Assembly: GCF_016836705.1 (NCBI RefSeq) | Contig: NZ_JAFCGY010000030.1 | Coordinates: 1-63,325 of the forward strand | Direction of reading: 5' to 3' | Source of the DNA: Mesorhizobium caraganae | GTDB lineage: Bacteria; Pseudomonadota; Alphaproteobacteria; Rhizobiales; Rhizobiaceae | DNA length: 63,325 bases | Shown: positions 52,717 through 62,032 of the stretch, in pieces | How the letters are laid out: every line of letters starts with the position of its first letter | How positions within the stretch are numbered: the first letter of the stretch is position 1 | The notes under the pieces: generated by a model | Database searches by the model: none | What the model saw: only the letters and a program-made list of their open reading frames with translations | Told to the model about the DNA's origin: nothing | Made by a program: the position numbers and the translations under genes

Positions 52717-54401
52717 ATGCGCATCCTGCTTCTTTGCCACAATTTCAACTCGCTCTCCCAGCGCCTGCATGTCGACCTGAGACGGGCTGGTCACGAAGTG
52801 ACGGTCGAGTTCGACATCCATGACGACTTCACTCGCGAGGCGGTCGCTCTCTTTTCGCCGGACCTCGTGATCGCGCCCTTCCTCAAGCGGCCGATCCCGG
52901 CCGATGTCTGGCGTGGAACGCTCTGCCTGATCGTCCATCCGGGCATCCGTGGCGATCGCGGCCCGAGCGCCCTCGACTGGGCGATCCTCGACGGCGAAGC
53001 GACCTGGGGCGTCACACTGATCGAGGCTCGTGAGGAGATGGATGCGGGGCCCGTCTGGGCTTGGGCGGAATTTCCGATGCGCCACGCTCGGAAGTCGAGC
53101 CTCTACCGATATGAAGTGACCCAGGCTGCCGTAGCCTGCGCCTTCGAAGCGATCGGCCGCACCGAGCGCAGGGTAGGGGCGGCGCTGCCGGCGAACTGGG
53201 GCAGGAGGTACCAGCGACCCGCCTGCCGGACGTCCGACCGTATCCTCGACCCGACCCGACACTCGGCCGAGGAAGCGCTACGCATCATCCGGGCGTCGGA
53301 CGGAGGTCCCGGCGCTACGATGACGATCGCCGGACAGCCTTTCCTGGCGTTTGACGCCGAGCGTGCGGAAGGAGTTCCGGGGCCTGCTGGCGCGCTCATC
53401 GGCCGTTCGCGGCACGCTCTCGCCATGGCCTTCCGTGAGGGGGCGCTGTGGATCGGCCATCTCCGGCGACCGGATTCCGGCTCGCTGAAACTGCCGGCGC
53501 TCCGGCTGCTCGGTGCCGAAGCAAGCGATCTGCCCATCATCGAAGGACCCGAACCCTGCCGTTACCGGGAGGAGAACGGCGTCGGACTTCTCGAATTCCG
53601 CTTCCACAACGGCGCGATGTCGTCGGAAGATTGCGATACCTTGCGCAAGGCGATCACGAGGGCCAAGGCGCGCTCGCTTCCGGTTCTTGTGCTGCGAGGC
53701 GACGCGGATTGCTGGTCGAACGGCATCCATCTCGGCATCATCGAGGGCGCCGACAGCGCCGCCGACGAATCCTGGCGCAATATAAACGCGATGAACGACT
53801 TGGTGCGCGAGATCATCGAGACCGATGACCGAATGGTTATTGCCGCGGTGCTCGGCAATGCCGGGCTGGCGGCGTCTTCCTGTCGCTTGCCGCCGACGAA
53901 GTCTGGATGCGCGAGGGCGTCATCCTCAATCCGCACTACAAGGACATGGGCAATCTCTACGGCTCGGAATACTGGACCTATCTGCTGCCGGCTCGGGTCG
54001 GCGAGGACCGAGCCCGCCGCGTGACCCAGGCAAGGCTGCCGATGGGGGTCGACGAGGCGTTTGAACTGGGGCTCGCCACCAGGCGCCTGCCGGGAAATGT
54101 AGAATCCGCCGATTGGGAACTGCTCCGCGCTGCCGCCGAACTCGCAGCCTCTCCCGATCTTGCCCGGCGGATTGCTGCCAAACGGGCGCACCGCGCTGGC
54201 GACGAGGCCGAGAAACCGCTTGCCGCCTATCGGGAAGAGGAACTGCGGCGGATGCGGCGCAATTTCTACGGCTTCGACCCGAGCTATCACGTGGCGCGCT
54301 ACAATTTTATCCGCAAGACGCCCAAGTCTCGTACGCCCGTCACGCTCGCTGTCCACCGCGCGAACGCCGGCCATTCGGACCGTAGGAACACCATGCGATG
54401 A
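52717..54401 (+). pseudogene. hypX: HypX/HoxX, formyl-dependent CO-ligand protein, frameshifted
   Basis: HypX/HoxX makes CO for the Fe ligand from formyl-tetrahydrofolate under aerobic conditions. The first frame (52717 onward) holds the formyltransferase-like domain (MRILLLCHNFNSLSQRLHVD, HPGIRGDRGPSALDWAIL) and the start of the enoyl-CoA hydratase-like domain (RGDADCWSNGIHLGIIEGAD). At 53863-53866 the expected sequence NAGAGGVFLSLAADEVW is broken: the DNA has GGGCT where GGGGCT would keep the frame, and the protein ends at 54024 out of frame. The rest (MREGVILNPHYKDMGNLYGS and onward to 54401) continues in the next frame. One restored G repairs it. Either an inactivating mutation or a sequencing error. 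Confidence 0.85.
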
Positions 54402-54505
54402 CGAACCCGCTCGCAACCGTTCTCGTGGTCGGCGACGAGGTGCGCTCAATCGAGGCTATCCCGCGAGTTCTATCTGATGCATTCGAGGTCATCGGCGCGC
54501 GCAAC
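54398..54505 (+). pseudogene. hoxA: Remnant of hoxA (NtrC-type hydrogenase regulator)
   Basis: The first 36 codons read ATVLVVGDEVRSIEAIPRVL and DAFEVIGA, the N-terminal receiver start of the HoxA response regulator, then similarity stops and unrelated sequence follows. In R. leguminosarum hup a defective hoxA also follows hypX, so gene order is conserved but the regulator is lost. One receiver Asp is replaced here (VGDE for VDDE). Overlaps the end of hypX by four bases. Confidence 0.6.
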
Positions 54506-55021
54506 GACCTTGGAGGCTTTCTCCGCGAGGTCTGTGATGAGTTGCGTGCCACGCTTGGCCCGGACAAGCGCGTCCGAACCCTTGAACCAGTCCTTTTCGA
54601 CGGTAAGACGCTCCGAACTCCGAGGGCTCTAGACACTTCGTGCGAGAACATCTCGGTGTCGGTGAATGCGATGGCGCAGTTGATGATCGTCGATATGGAC
54701 GGATTGCCTGTGTCGCCAGGATCCGCCACGGCGTTGCTGTTTCTCGCATCCTTCAAGAACCCTCTGGCGATGTCGAGCGCCGTCTGGCGCTTGTTCGTTC
54801 CGCCGATGATTCTTGTCGAGTTCCTTCGCGCCTGCGGCCTTGGCGGACGGCCGCGGCGCTTTTGCGGCTGCTCCTCCGGGCTTCCATGCTGGCTCGTAAA
54901 TCGAGATCACCTTGTCGACGGCCGAGATTTGCGCCTGCACCTCGACAAGCTCTGCCGTCAGATCGCGGGCGCGCCCTGCCAGCTCGCTTCGCTTGGCCTT
55001 CAACTCCTCCGATACGCCCAT
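54506..55021 (-). pseudogene. Conserved-type rhizobial hypothetical protein, frameshifted
   Basis: Starts MGVSEELKAKRSELAGRARD with a coiled-coil region (LTAELVEVQAQISAVDKVIS) and a Lys/Ala-rich linker. The rest continues in another frame (NAVADPGDTGNPSISTIINC, then FTDTEMFSHEVSRALGVRSV), which reads like a small DNA-binding domain. A frameshift near 54790-54820 separates the two. I recall similar coiled-coil plus winged-helix proteins in rhizobial islands but cannot name a function. Its 3' end replaces the body of hoxA. Confidence 0.4.
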
Positions 55022-55272
55022 CACGCCGCCCCCCGAAACCTTGCTCTCGGGGATACAGATCAAGGATCAACGTTCTGTTGGCGGTTGCTACCGAATAGCG
55101 AGGTTTTCGTGCCGTGCCAGCTTGATCACGCGCGCGCGCCCACTCGTGCTCTGGTTGGTTTCGGGGTGTCGGGCAGCGGCTTTCCTGGATCGAAGCCCGA
55201 CGCGTCGTGGCCGATCGCGATCGACAGCGAGGCGATGCCGCTCTCGTGTGGCAAGATTGATGTACTGCATGA

Positions 55273-55488
55273 TCAGGATGAGCGCGGTGGACGGCTCGAC
55301 GAAGAGCCGTAGCGGACGAGCCGTGAATTGCTGGAGCGTCTGCAGGCGGAGCGTCCGGGCTGTATCCCGATCACCTTCTGCGGACGCTGCAGCGTCGCCT
55401 GAAGATCTGGTGGAAGGAAATTGCGGGAATCTCCGTGTGCTCGACGGCTCATGTCGTCTTCCGGCTTCTTGTTGGGTTGTTTCGCCAT
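55273..55488 (-). CDS. Possible small hypothetical protein
   Basis: A 71-residue frame starting MAKQPNKKPEDDMSRRAHGD with a plausible ribosome site (AAGAGA). After about residue 35 the sequence becomes Arg/Ser-rich and coding character seems to move to another frame, so the gene may be broken. Not recognised. Confidence 0.25.
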   Translation of the reverse strand: MAKQPNKKPEDDMSRRAHGDSRNFLPPDLQATLQRPQKVIGIQPGRSACRRSSNSRLVRYGSSSSRPPRSS

Positions 55489-55564
55489 TGTTATTCTCTT
55501 CTTGAAGTCTCGCACTATCAATGCTCGTTTGAGCATACGCTATAAGAACCTCGGGATAATCCAT

Positions 55565-56155
55565 CGCGAGCTTCAGTCCTGCGATCTCTCCGAAAACTAG
55601 CTTTGGAAAAGGCTAACGCGACGGCGCGATGCAGTTCGGGCCGTCAACCGAGCCAATGGCGAACTGATCCGGACCCAGTCATGGGGAACATTATGCTGAG
55701 GCAACGGAAATTTCCGTCGGGAGCATTCCACGCGAGGCAATAAGAACTCCATTCTGATCGCCGCGCCGCCCCCCTCCATGCACGGCATAATCTGTCGACA
55801 TACCGCCATATCTCATATGCATTGGACAGATCGATTGACATCACTGCTACGGTCACACCGAGCCATCTTCTCACAATTCGCCGCAATCTGCATCATCGGT
55901 CATGGCGAAGTTTGGCGCACCGCTGTCAACTTGCGCATCGGGAGGTTGACGTGAAGATCAAAGAGCGAGGAGTGCAAATGGCGCCTGCCCCAGGATTATC
56001 TCGGCACCGCGATCTCTACTCTACCGCCCAATACGCCCAAATCGCCGCAGGACGCTCCGAAGACCTTTGGGGAGCTTGATCGCGGTGTTCTACAACCCTG
56101 CTTGTTCCCGTCGCGATCGATTGAGCTGCGACACGGATCACCGAAGAAACAGGAA
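55565..56155. other. Upstream region of the C48/TALE-like effector
   Basis: About 590 bases with no supported gene. No convincing tts box: the nearest candidate, GTCAACTTGCGCATCGG at 55925-55941, matches poorly but is part of an inverted repeat GTCAAC...GTTGAC (55925-55950). Confidence 0.4.
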
Positions 56156-58543
56156 ATGGCTGTCATGATCCCAGAGAACGGTGACTTCAGTCCGGAGACA
56201 TGGGCTTTCCTTGTGGCCCTGACGGGCCTCACTCCGCCGACCGCCGACCCGGTGGACATGGAAAGCACGATCGGATTGGTCAGCCATCCAGACAACGTTC
56301 CAGCGACGGATGAGGGCGTGGCTGGCGGAACATATCCGCACGCCTACGAGCATCTGCAGCCACACCTCCCCTCGGACGCGCTTGATGCGCAACTGATTCC
56401 ACCGCGGGGGCATGTTTCGCCGCCGGAACCTGTTGCCGGGACGAGCGATAGCACTCCCGGGTTTCCTGCCGTGGACAGGGGAGCGACCGCGGGAGCAGAC
56501 GACTACGCGCAGGCCTATGGCGTCATTATCGATGAGTTGCCTCATCCGCTGTGGGCGGTGGCGCAGGCTTGGCTCGCCACCGCGCAAAACTATTCCGAAA
56601 TGGCACGGCAGATAGTCGAGCAGTTTCGGCGCGACGGTTTCCTAGCGAGTCCGGACGAACACGATGCGCTTACTACGGCCGACGACTCCACCAGGGCGCC
56701 AACGCAGACCAATCCATCGGTTCCGGGGCCGTCGGCCGAGCAGCCGGACATCTTGGGCGGGGCCATGGAGCCACGCAATCGGACGCGTGGCAAGCGCGGG
56801 AGGCTGGCCACCGAACATGAGGAAGACGGCAGGGCGGCTCAACGGCGGCAATTGAAGGTCCCGCAACGTATGGCGCTCGGCGCCACCGAATGGCTGGGTG
56901 ACGAGCACATCAAGGCGGACTACGATCGTCTTGCCCATGAACTGAGACAGACCTACCCAAGATTCGCCGCCCAGACCCGGTTTGTGTCGCCCGCGGTCGT
57001 CCACTTCCTGCGCTTAGCCGAACCAGCCCCTCTGCAGGAGGCGCTGCAAGCGCTTTATGTCACCGAGGCCAACCAAGAGACGCGGTTCCTGTTCTTGCCG
57101 GTGAACAACAGCGATGGTGAGGCCGACGGGACCCACTGGTCGCTCCTGTTCGTCGACCGAGGACATCCCCAGGGGCCGCAGGCCCATCATTATGATTCAC
57201 TGAAGGGCTTTGCGCAGCTCCATATTGCAGGCCAGCTCGCTAGCAAGTTGGGGGTGACGACATGGTACCGGGAAGGCCAGATGGCGCCGCAGAGCAACGG
57301 GTATGACTGCGGTGTTTCGGTGCTGGCGGCCACACGTGAACTGGTGACCAGGCTGGCGAACAGCCGGCCGCCAGAGGGCGCATCGCTGGATCTTCGAGAC
57401 GTCGTCGCCGATCGTACGGCGTTGCTGGCGCGGCACGGGGCGCGACCGGCAATCGCCTTGGAGGAGAGTCATCCGGAGGCGGCTTCAAGCTCGAAACCGA
57501 AACGTCGGAGTCGAAAGAAGCTCCATGAAGAGCTTCCCGAATCGGTGAGTCAAACCATGGCGACGGAGTTTGGGCTGTCACGCGAGGAGTCCGAACGCGT
57601 TGGCATGCGCACCGGCGGATCACGTGCTTTGAAGTCCTTTGTGGACAATGCGGAGGCGCTGGCGAACCTCGAGTTCGGTGGCCAGAAGCTCGGCAAGGAC
57701 GATACCCTCAAGATCCTACGCAATGTTGGTGCGGCGCAGGCGGTGCAGACCCTGCTGGTCAAGGCGGAGGCGCTGGCGAACCTCGAGTTCGGCGGCCAGA
57801 AGCTCAGCAAGGACGACATCCTCAAGATCCTTCGTGCCAAGGGCGCCGCCCAGGCGATGCAGACCCTGCTGGACAAGGCGGCGGCGCTGGCGGAGCTGGA
57901 GTTCGGCGGCCAGAAGCTCAGCAAGGTCGATATCGTCAAGATCCTGGGCAATGATGGTGCCACCCAGGCGGTGCAGACCCTGCTGGACAAGGCGGAGGCG
58001 CTGGCGAAGCTGGAGTTCGGCCGCCAGAAGCTCAGCAAGGATGATATCGTCAGAATCCTGGGTCATTCCGGCGCGGCGCAGGCGGTGCACGCCCTGCTGA
58101 AGAGTGAGAAGGCGCTGGCGAAGCTGGAGCTCGGCGGCCAGAAGCTCAGCAAGGACGACATCCTCAAGATCCTGGGTAGGGCCGGCGCGGCGCAGGCGTT
58201 GCACGCCGTGCTGGAGAGTGAGAAGGCTCTGGCGAAGCTGGAGCTCGGCGGCCAGAAGCTCAGCAAGGACGACATTCTCAAGATCCTGCGCAACAACGGC
58301 GCGGCGCAGGCGGTGCGCGCCCTGCTGGACAACGCGAAGGCGCTGGCGAACCTCGAGTTCAGCCGCCAGAAGCTCAGCAAGGACGATATCGTCAAGATCT
58401 TGGGCAATGTGGGCGCGGCGCAGGCGGTGGACGCCCTTCTGGAGAGCGCGGACAAATTAAAGAATAAGGCTAAATCGCGAGTGTTGGCGGCGGCCAGCAA
58501 CCATCGAGGCGCTGCTGCCGCAATTAGAAAATTAAGTGAATGA
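56156..58543 (+). CDS. NopD/XopD-like C48 protease effector with C-terminal TALE-like repeats
   Basis: A 795-residue protein, very probably type III-secreted, that joins two modules. Residues about 240-415 form a C48 (Ulp1/SUMO-protease) domain with catalytic His327 (THWSLLFVDR), Asp347 (HHYDSLKG), Gln379 and Cys385 (APQSNGYDCGVSVLA). Two basic stretches look like nuclear-localisation signals: RTRGKRGRL before the protease and KPKRRSRKK at 447-455. Residues 474-777 form eight 38-residue units (one degenerate and seven regular) resembling TAL-effector/Bat repeats, followed by a half-unit. Known NopD and XopD proteins cleave plant SUMO; a SUMO protease tethered to DNA is inferred here. The ATG at 56156 has AGGAA too close; an in-frame ATG at 56165 has better spacing and may be the true start. 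The frame is also open from a TTG at 56102. Confidence 0.85.
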   Translation: MAVMIPENGDFSPETWAFLVALTGLTPPTADPVDMESTIGLVSHPDNVPATDEGVAGGTYPHAYEHLQPHLPSDALDAQLIPPRGHVSPPEPVAGTSDSTPGFPAVDRGATAGADDYAQAYGVIIDELPHPLWAVAQAWLATAQNYSEMARQIVEQFRRDGFLASPDEHDALTTADDSTRAPTQTNPSVPGPSAEQPDILGGAMEPRNRTRGKRGRLATEHEEDGRAAQRRQLKVPQRMALGATEWLGDEHIKADYDRLAHELRQTYPRFAAQTRFVSPAVVHFLRLAEPAPLQEALQALYVTEANQETRFLFLPVNNSDGEADGTHWSLLFVDRGHPQGPQAHHYDSLKGFAQLHIAGQLASKLGVTTWYREGQMAPQSNGYDCGVSVLAATRELVTRLANSRPPEGASLDLRDVVADRTALLARHGARPAIALEESHPEAASSSKPKRRSRKKLHEELPESVSQTMATEFGLSREESERVGMRTGGSRALKSFVDNAEALANLEFGGQKLGKDDTLKILRNVGAAQAVQTLLVKAEALANLEFGGQKLSKDDILKILRAKGAAQAMQTLLDKAAALAELEFGGQKLSKVDIVKILGNDGATQAVQTLLDKAEALAKLEFGRQKLSKDDIVRILGHSGAAQAVHALLKSEKALAKLELGGQKLSKDDILKILGRAGAAQALHAVLESEKALAKLELGGQKLSKDDILKILRNNGAAQAVRALLDNAKALANLEFSRQKLSKDDIVKILGNVGAAQAVDALLESADKLKNKAKSRVLAAASNHRGAAAAIRKLSE
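57575..58486 (+). repeat. Eight TALE-like repeats of 114 bases each
   Basis: In-frame units start at 57575 (degenerate), 57689, 57803, 57917, 58031, 58145, 58259 and 58373. The unit is LSKDDILKILRNNGAAQAV, then a second helix ending near LEFGGQK (38 residues). Residues 12-13 change from unit to unit (RT, NV, AK, ND, HS, RA, NN, NV), while residue 14 is always Gly; most other positions are kept. A terminal half-unit reads VLAAASNHRG. The ...NxG...QAL/V pattern is that of Burkholderia Bat and Xanthomonas TAL repeats, where positions 12-13 read DNA bases. Confidence 0.75.
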
Positions 58544-58708
58544 CACTACGGCGACATATATCGGCGATACAGTCTTTCATTGCCACAAGTAACGCAATTA
58601 TAAATATATCTCGCGATCACCTCCAAAGCGGACCCGACGTGGAGCCGGCCGCCATTTCCATTCAAAGACCGGCCGGTTTTCGGCATTCCTCCCGGGCCAT
58701 CAACTTGG

Positions 58709-58760
58709 CGGCGATGTCACGTTATCTGCATATGAACGCAATGAGACTTTTGCGCTGATC
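58709..58760 (-). repeat. IS6-family element end, inverted copy of 829-880
   Basis: Read on the minus strand this is the same 52 bases as 829-880 with about two differences. It directly follows the stop of the IS6-type transposase pseudogene, so it is the 3' terminal region of that element. Confidence 0.65.
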
Positions 58761-59462
58761 TCAGCTGACGATGGTCACGGCCTTCCATTCCGCCATGGCC
58801 TGCAGGCGATGAATGTGTATGGCGAGAGCAGAGCGGTTTGAGCTGGGTGGGACGAAGAGATTTCTGAGGGCAGAGAAGATCGAGACGAAGCGCTACAGGC
58901 CACCCGGCGATCGGAAGCCCCGCATCGTCCGCTCCCTCTTTCGTAGCGGCACATGCGAATTCTCGGCACGATTGTTCAAACCCTTGTGCGATCGGTGCTC
59001 GACGTCCGGCATGACCTGCCGCCGCGCTGCGCCATAGGAGCCCAGCTTGTCGGTGACCTTCCGCTTCGGCGCGACGCCCTCCTTCTTCAATAGCCGCGTC
59101 AACAAATCGCTTGGCAGCCTTGGTGTTGCGGCGGTTCTGAACGATCTCGTCGAGCACATATTCGTCCTGATCGACGGCGCGCCACAGCCAGTGCTTCCTG
59201 CCGGCGATACTGATGACGACTTCATCCAGGTGCCAGATATCGTTTCGGCTGGGCTGCTTGCGATGCAAGCTACGGGCATAGTCGGGCCCGAACTTCTTCG
59301 CCTAACGGCGGATCGCTTCGTAAGAAACCACCATGCCCCGCTCCAGCAGCATTTCCTCGACCAGGCGCAGGCTGAGCGGAAACCGGAAATAAGCCAGACC
59401 GCCTGTGCGATGATCTGTGGCGGGAAGCGATGGCGCTTATAGCTGACGGCGGGCATGTTCAT
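58761..59462 (-). pseudogene. IS6-family transposase, multiply frameshifted
   Basis: The pieces in order are MPAVSYKRHRFPPQIIAQAV, then in another frame YFRFPLSLRLVEEMLLERGM, an internal TAG after SYEAIRR, NDIWHLDEVVISIAGRKHWL with the first catalytic Asp, KAAKRFVDAAI and, in the first frame again, LLKKEGVAPKRKVTDKLGSY to the end (RAENSHVPLRKRERTMRGF). At least two frameshifts and one stop codon make it inactive. The family is IS6/IS26. Confidence 0.8.
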
Positions 59463-59529
59463 GCCATCGCCTCTATCCAGAAAACCACTGACGGCGAGTT
59501 AAGGTAATAACGTCCCATCGACAGCGTCG

Positions 59530-59765
59530 GCGACGCGGTGACGTTGTTCCTCAGCGAAAACCGTGACCTATCGGCGGCGAAGCGCTTCTTTCGTCAGGCT
59601 CTTGCGCGCCATGGCCGACCGGATCGCAAGGTCATCGACGGCAGCCACACCAATCACGCGGCGATATGCCTCTGCGATGCGGAAAACCGGCTCCGGGATC
59701 GGTCACGGCGGTCGCTGAAGCCGTTCCGCATCCGGCAGGACCAATACCTTACGGATATATTTGAC
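59530..59765 (+). pseudogene. Second IS6-family transposase fragment
   Basis: A plus-strand frame reads VTLFLSENRDLSAAKRFFRQ, ALARHGRPDRKVIDGSHTNH and FRIRQDQYL, the central catalytic region of another IS6-type transposase, different in sequence from the neighbour. Both ends are missing. Confidence 0.6.
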
Positions 59766-59790
59766 AAGGGCCGTTCTGCTCTGATGTTCG

Positions 59791-59920
59791 TTGAATGCAA
59801 CATCGCTTCTAACCTGCGCAAGACTCGTCTTGCCCAACGAGAGCTACGACGGCACGGTTCACATCGTGGACGGTAGCATCGAGGACATTAGCCCCGGGAG
59901 GAGCGCGGTGCCCGAAGCTC
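59791..59920 (+). pseudogene. Fragment of phnM
   Basis: LVLPNESYDGTVHIVDGSIE with DISPGRSAVPEA matches the N-terminal beta region of PhnM, the diphosphatase of the C-P lyase pathway. It starts and stops without the rest of the gene and is enclosed by IS remnants. Confidence 0.45.
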
Positions 59921-59984
59921 GAAGCGCCCACAAAGCGGCCGTATCGATCCCGTTCCACGAAGTCGCAGCGCGTGGGTCTGGATT

Positions 59985-60310
59985 GTGCCAGAAAGCCTTC
60001 CAGTGCATCGGCGGCGACCTTGCCGCAACAATATTCGGCTCCGGCACGATCGATGCACGTTTGCCAGCCTTCTCGCTCGTGCTTGGCGACTCGCGCTACA
60101 TCTTCGCCCGCTACGTCATGCACCAGGACCTGCAGACGCTGCTGCGCAGTCATTGCCAGGCAGAGGCCATTGGCGGGTGCCGATCGAGATTCTCCACGAC
60201 CGCATGAAGACGGCCGTCACCGGTGAGGATGGGAACGGCCACATCGTCTACAATCGCTCGCTGCTGACGCTGGCCCGGCGAAACGCGACTGTAGAGGACG
60301 GATATCCAGT
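59985..60310 (+). pseudogene. IS21-family transposase IstA fragment
   Basis: Across two frames the sequence gives FSLVLGDSRYIFARYVMHQD, LQTLLRSHCQA and VPIEILHDRMKTAVTGEDGN with VYNRSLLTLARR, the first part of the IstA DDE domain (Asp in DRMK). A frameshift lies near 60165. No start or end. Confidence 0.6.
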
Positions 60311-60331
60311 TATCGGAAAGTTCGGCCCGAC

Positions 60332-61206
60332 TTAGTACATTCTTTGTAGGGTGACTGTCGACAAATGCTGCCCGTTGGGGTTCCTGTATCGATTAATGAG
60401 GCTCTGGAATAATGAAGCCATATCCTGTGATCGAACAGTAAATTCTCCAAAGTTAGGGTCGAAGAGCGTGGTCATCCCATTCGACGCCGACGTCGCAACT
60501 GTGTGTGCGCCACCTTCGGCGAAATAGAAGCTGAGCAAACGGGTCGATCCGTCTTCGGTGATTTTGTCCAGCATGCGCGAGAAGCTCGAAGGCTCGCCGA
60601 CTTTGTATCTTTTCTCTTCTCCGGACGGAGCCAAGCCTGCTTGCTGCAACATGGTGTTTTGTGCCTGAAGCTCGGCCTGAGTAGCTCTTGCTCCCTCGCT
60701 TCGTAACAGATCCTTGAGGGTCTGATACTCGTGCTGCCGCTCAGCCGCTATGGCGTGCCCTTGCGATCCGGGCATTAGTGCATTCATTCGGGCTGACGCG
60801 CTGTTGCCGTTGTTGAGATTGAGCAGCCACCCCGCAGTCAGCCCAACACAGATACCGTCTGTATTCGCCTGAAGCAATTCGGCCGTCCGGTAATTGAACA
60901 GGGAGGTGCTCGGCCTCGCTGAAGAGGATGTACTGGCGCTGGAAGAGTTTGAACTGTGAAAATTTGCATCCGAGGTGTGTGGTTTGCTGACGCAGAGCCC
61001 CATTTTGTCGGACAACTCCCCAAGGGGGAGCTTCCACCGCGGCGCGAGATTCTGCTTGGATTCAGTGTCAGCTCGGATTCAGTCGATGACGGCGTGTGGC
61101 CTTCTATGCTGGGAGGATTTGCGGTACCGGCTTGCACAGCCTCGCTTAGGTGCTGCTCAAAGTCCGCTTGCCCCGCTTGCTCCTGTTGCATCATGAAGGA
61201 GTGCAT
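60332..61206 (-). pseudogene. nopT: Second NopT-type effector, frameshifted near the N-terminus
   Basis: From the frame starting at 61015 (MSDKMGLCVS...), the protein keeps Cys56 (DGICVGLTAGW), His171 (GAHTVATS) and Asp186 (LFDPNFGEF), and is close to the NopT at 33246. The self-cleavage and lipidation motif DKM-GLCVS is kept. The natural N-terminus (MHSFMMQQEQAGQADFEQHL, ATG at 61206) is in another frame; removing one base in the run GGGGG at 61023-61027 would join them (RRGGSSPLG to ELSDKMG). A strong tts box precedes it. A shorter product could start at a TTG at 61015, without a type III signal. Therefore probably inactive, unless the shift is an error or is bypassed. Confidence 0.8.
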
Positions 61207-61311
61207 CGCGGAAATTTGGATCGGATGGATTGAGATTGTGAAGTGGGCCCATGTTAACCTCCGAATACGGGTAGGCTGGCTAGCCTTGGCGTTCCCATGC
61301 TGCGCGGCTTT

Positions 61312-61329
61312 GCTTACGAGAAACTGACG
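61312..61329 (-). promoter_or_regulatory. tts box of the second nopT
   Basis: On the minus strand CGTCAGTTTCTCGTAAGC matches the TtsI box consensus (CGTCAG-N-TT-N-TCG-N-AAGC) at every defined position. It lies about 105 bases before the ATG at 61206. It is the best tts box in the window and supports assignment of the NopT genes to the type III regulon. Confidence 0.78.
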
Positions 61330-62032
61330 GGTGCTCATAAGGATTCACAATGAGCATTGGAAGCCGCAGTGTTTTCCCGGAGATGCCGCCGTTGGGGCTC
61401 CGTTGCAAGTGGCGGAAAGCCAAGCAAGAACCCGGTGGAGCAGGCGAACACGATCTAGTCCGGCGGTTTCGTTGACTACATCCACTTGCCGGGCAAGACG
61501 GCCGGCAGCCGCAGCGATCGGATGATCCGCAGAACAGGTTGGCGTAGTCGAAGCCTCGCTCACCTTTCAGGCCCTTGGGGTCGATAGCGCGCGAACCGAT
61601 CCGCCAACGGGTTACTCTGTCATCTTTGCTGCCAACGGGCGACTGCAACGGCCATCTAGGTTGATAGCGACTATTTGTGACAAAGTGGCCTGCGTGCCTA
61701 AACCTTAAGGTGACGCCAAATGTGATGGATCCGCAATGGTGCGCGCTGGAGCAGATGCAGGGGTCTACCGGCCGAAGACGAACTGACATCAACCCACCTT
61801 TGCCCGTCGCGAAGGTCCTGCATGTGGCTGAGTGCAAGTCAGGTTTACGTCAGAAAGGACGGCTATGTGCAACTGCCGACCATTGCCGCAATGAACATTT
61901 CGCGCTTGCTCACGTGACGAGAGCTCCGAAGGCAGCACGATCGAAAATTGAAGTCCATTTGGAATTCATGAGCCAATTCGGCTCCGACCGTTGCATTGCC
62001 GACTTTTCAGGGAGTAGCCGGCAATTAGGTGA
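61330..62032. other. About 700 bases without a supported gene
   Basis: Only short frames. A tts-like string GTCAGGTTTACGTCAGAA is found at 61838-61855 on the plus strand, with no effector after it; it may be chance or a relic of a lost effector gene. Confidence 0.4.

Noticed and set aside
55925..55941. tts box before the C48/TALE-like effector
   Set aside because: GTCAACTTGCGCATCGG has too many mismatches in the second half and lies over 200 bases from the start. I would not call it without a weight-matrix score.
57575..58486. Regular 114-base repeats as a CRISPR array or satellite
   Set aside because: The units have no spacer pattern, are in frame and are conserved as protein; the variation falls in two codons per unit.
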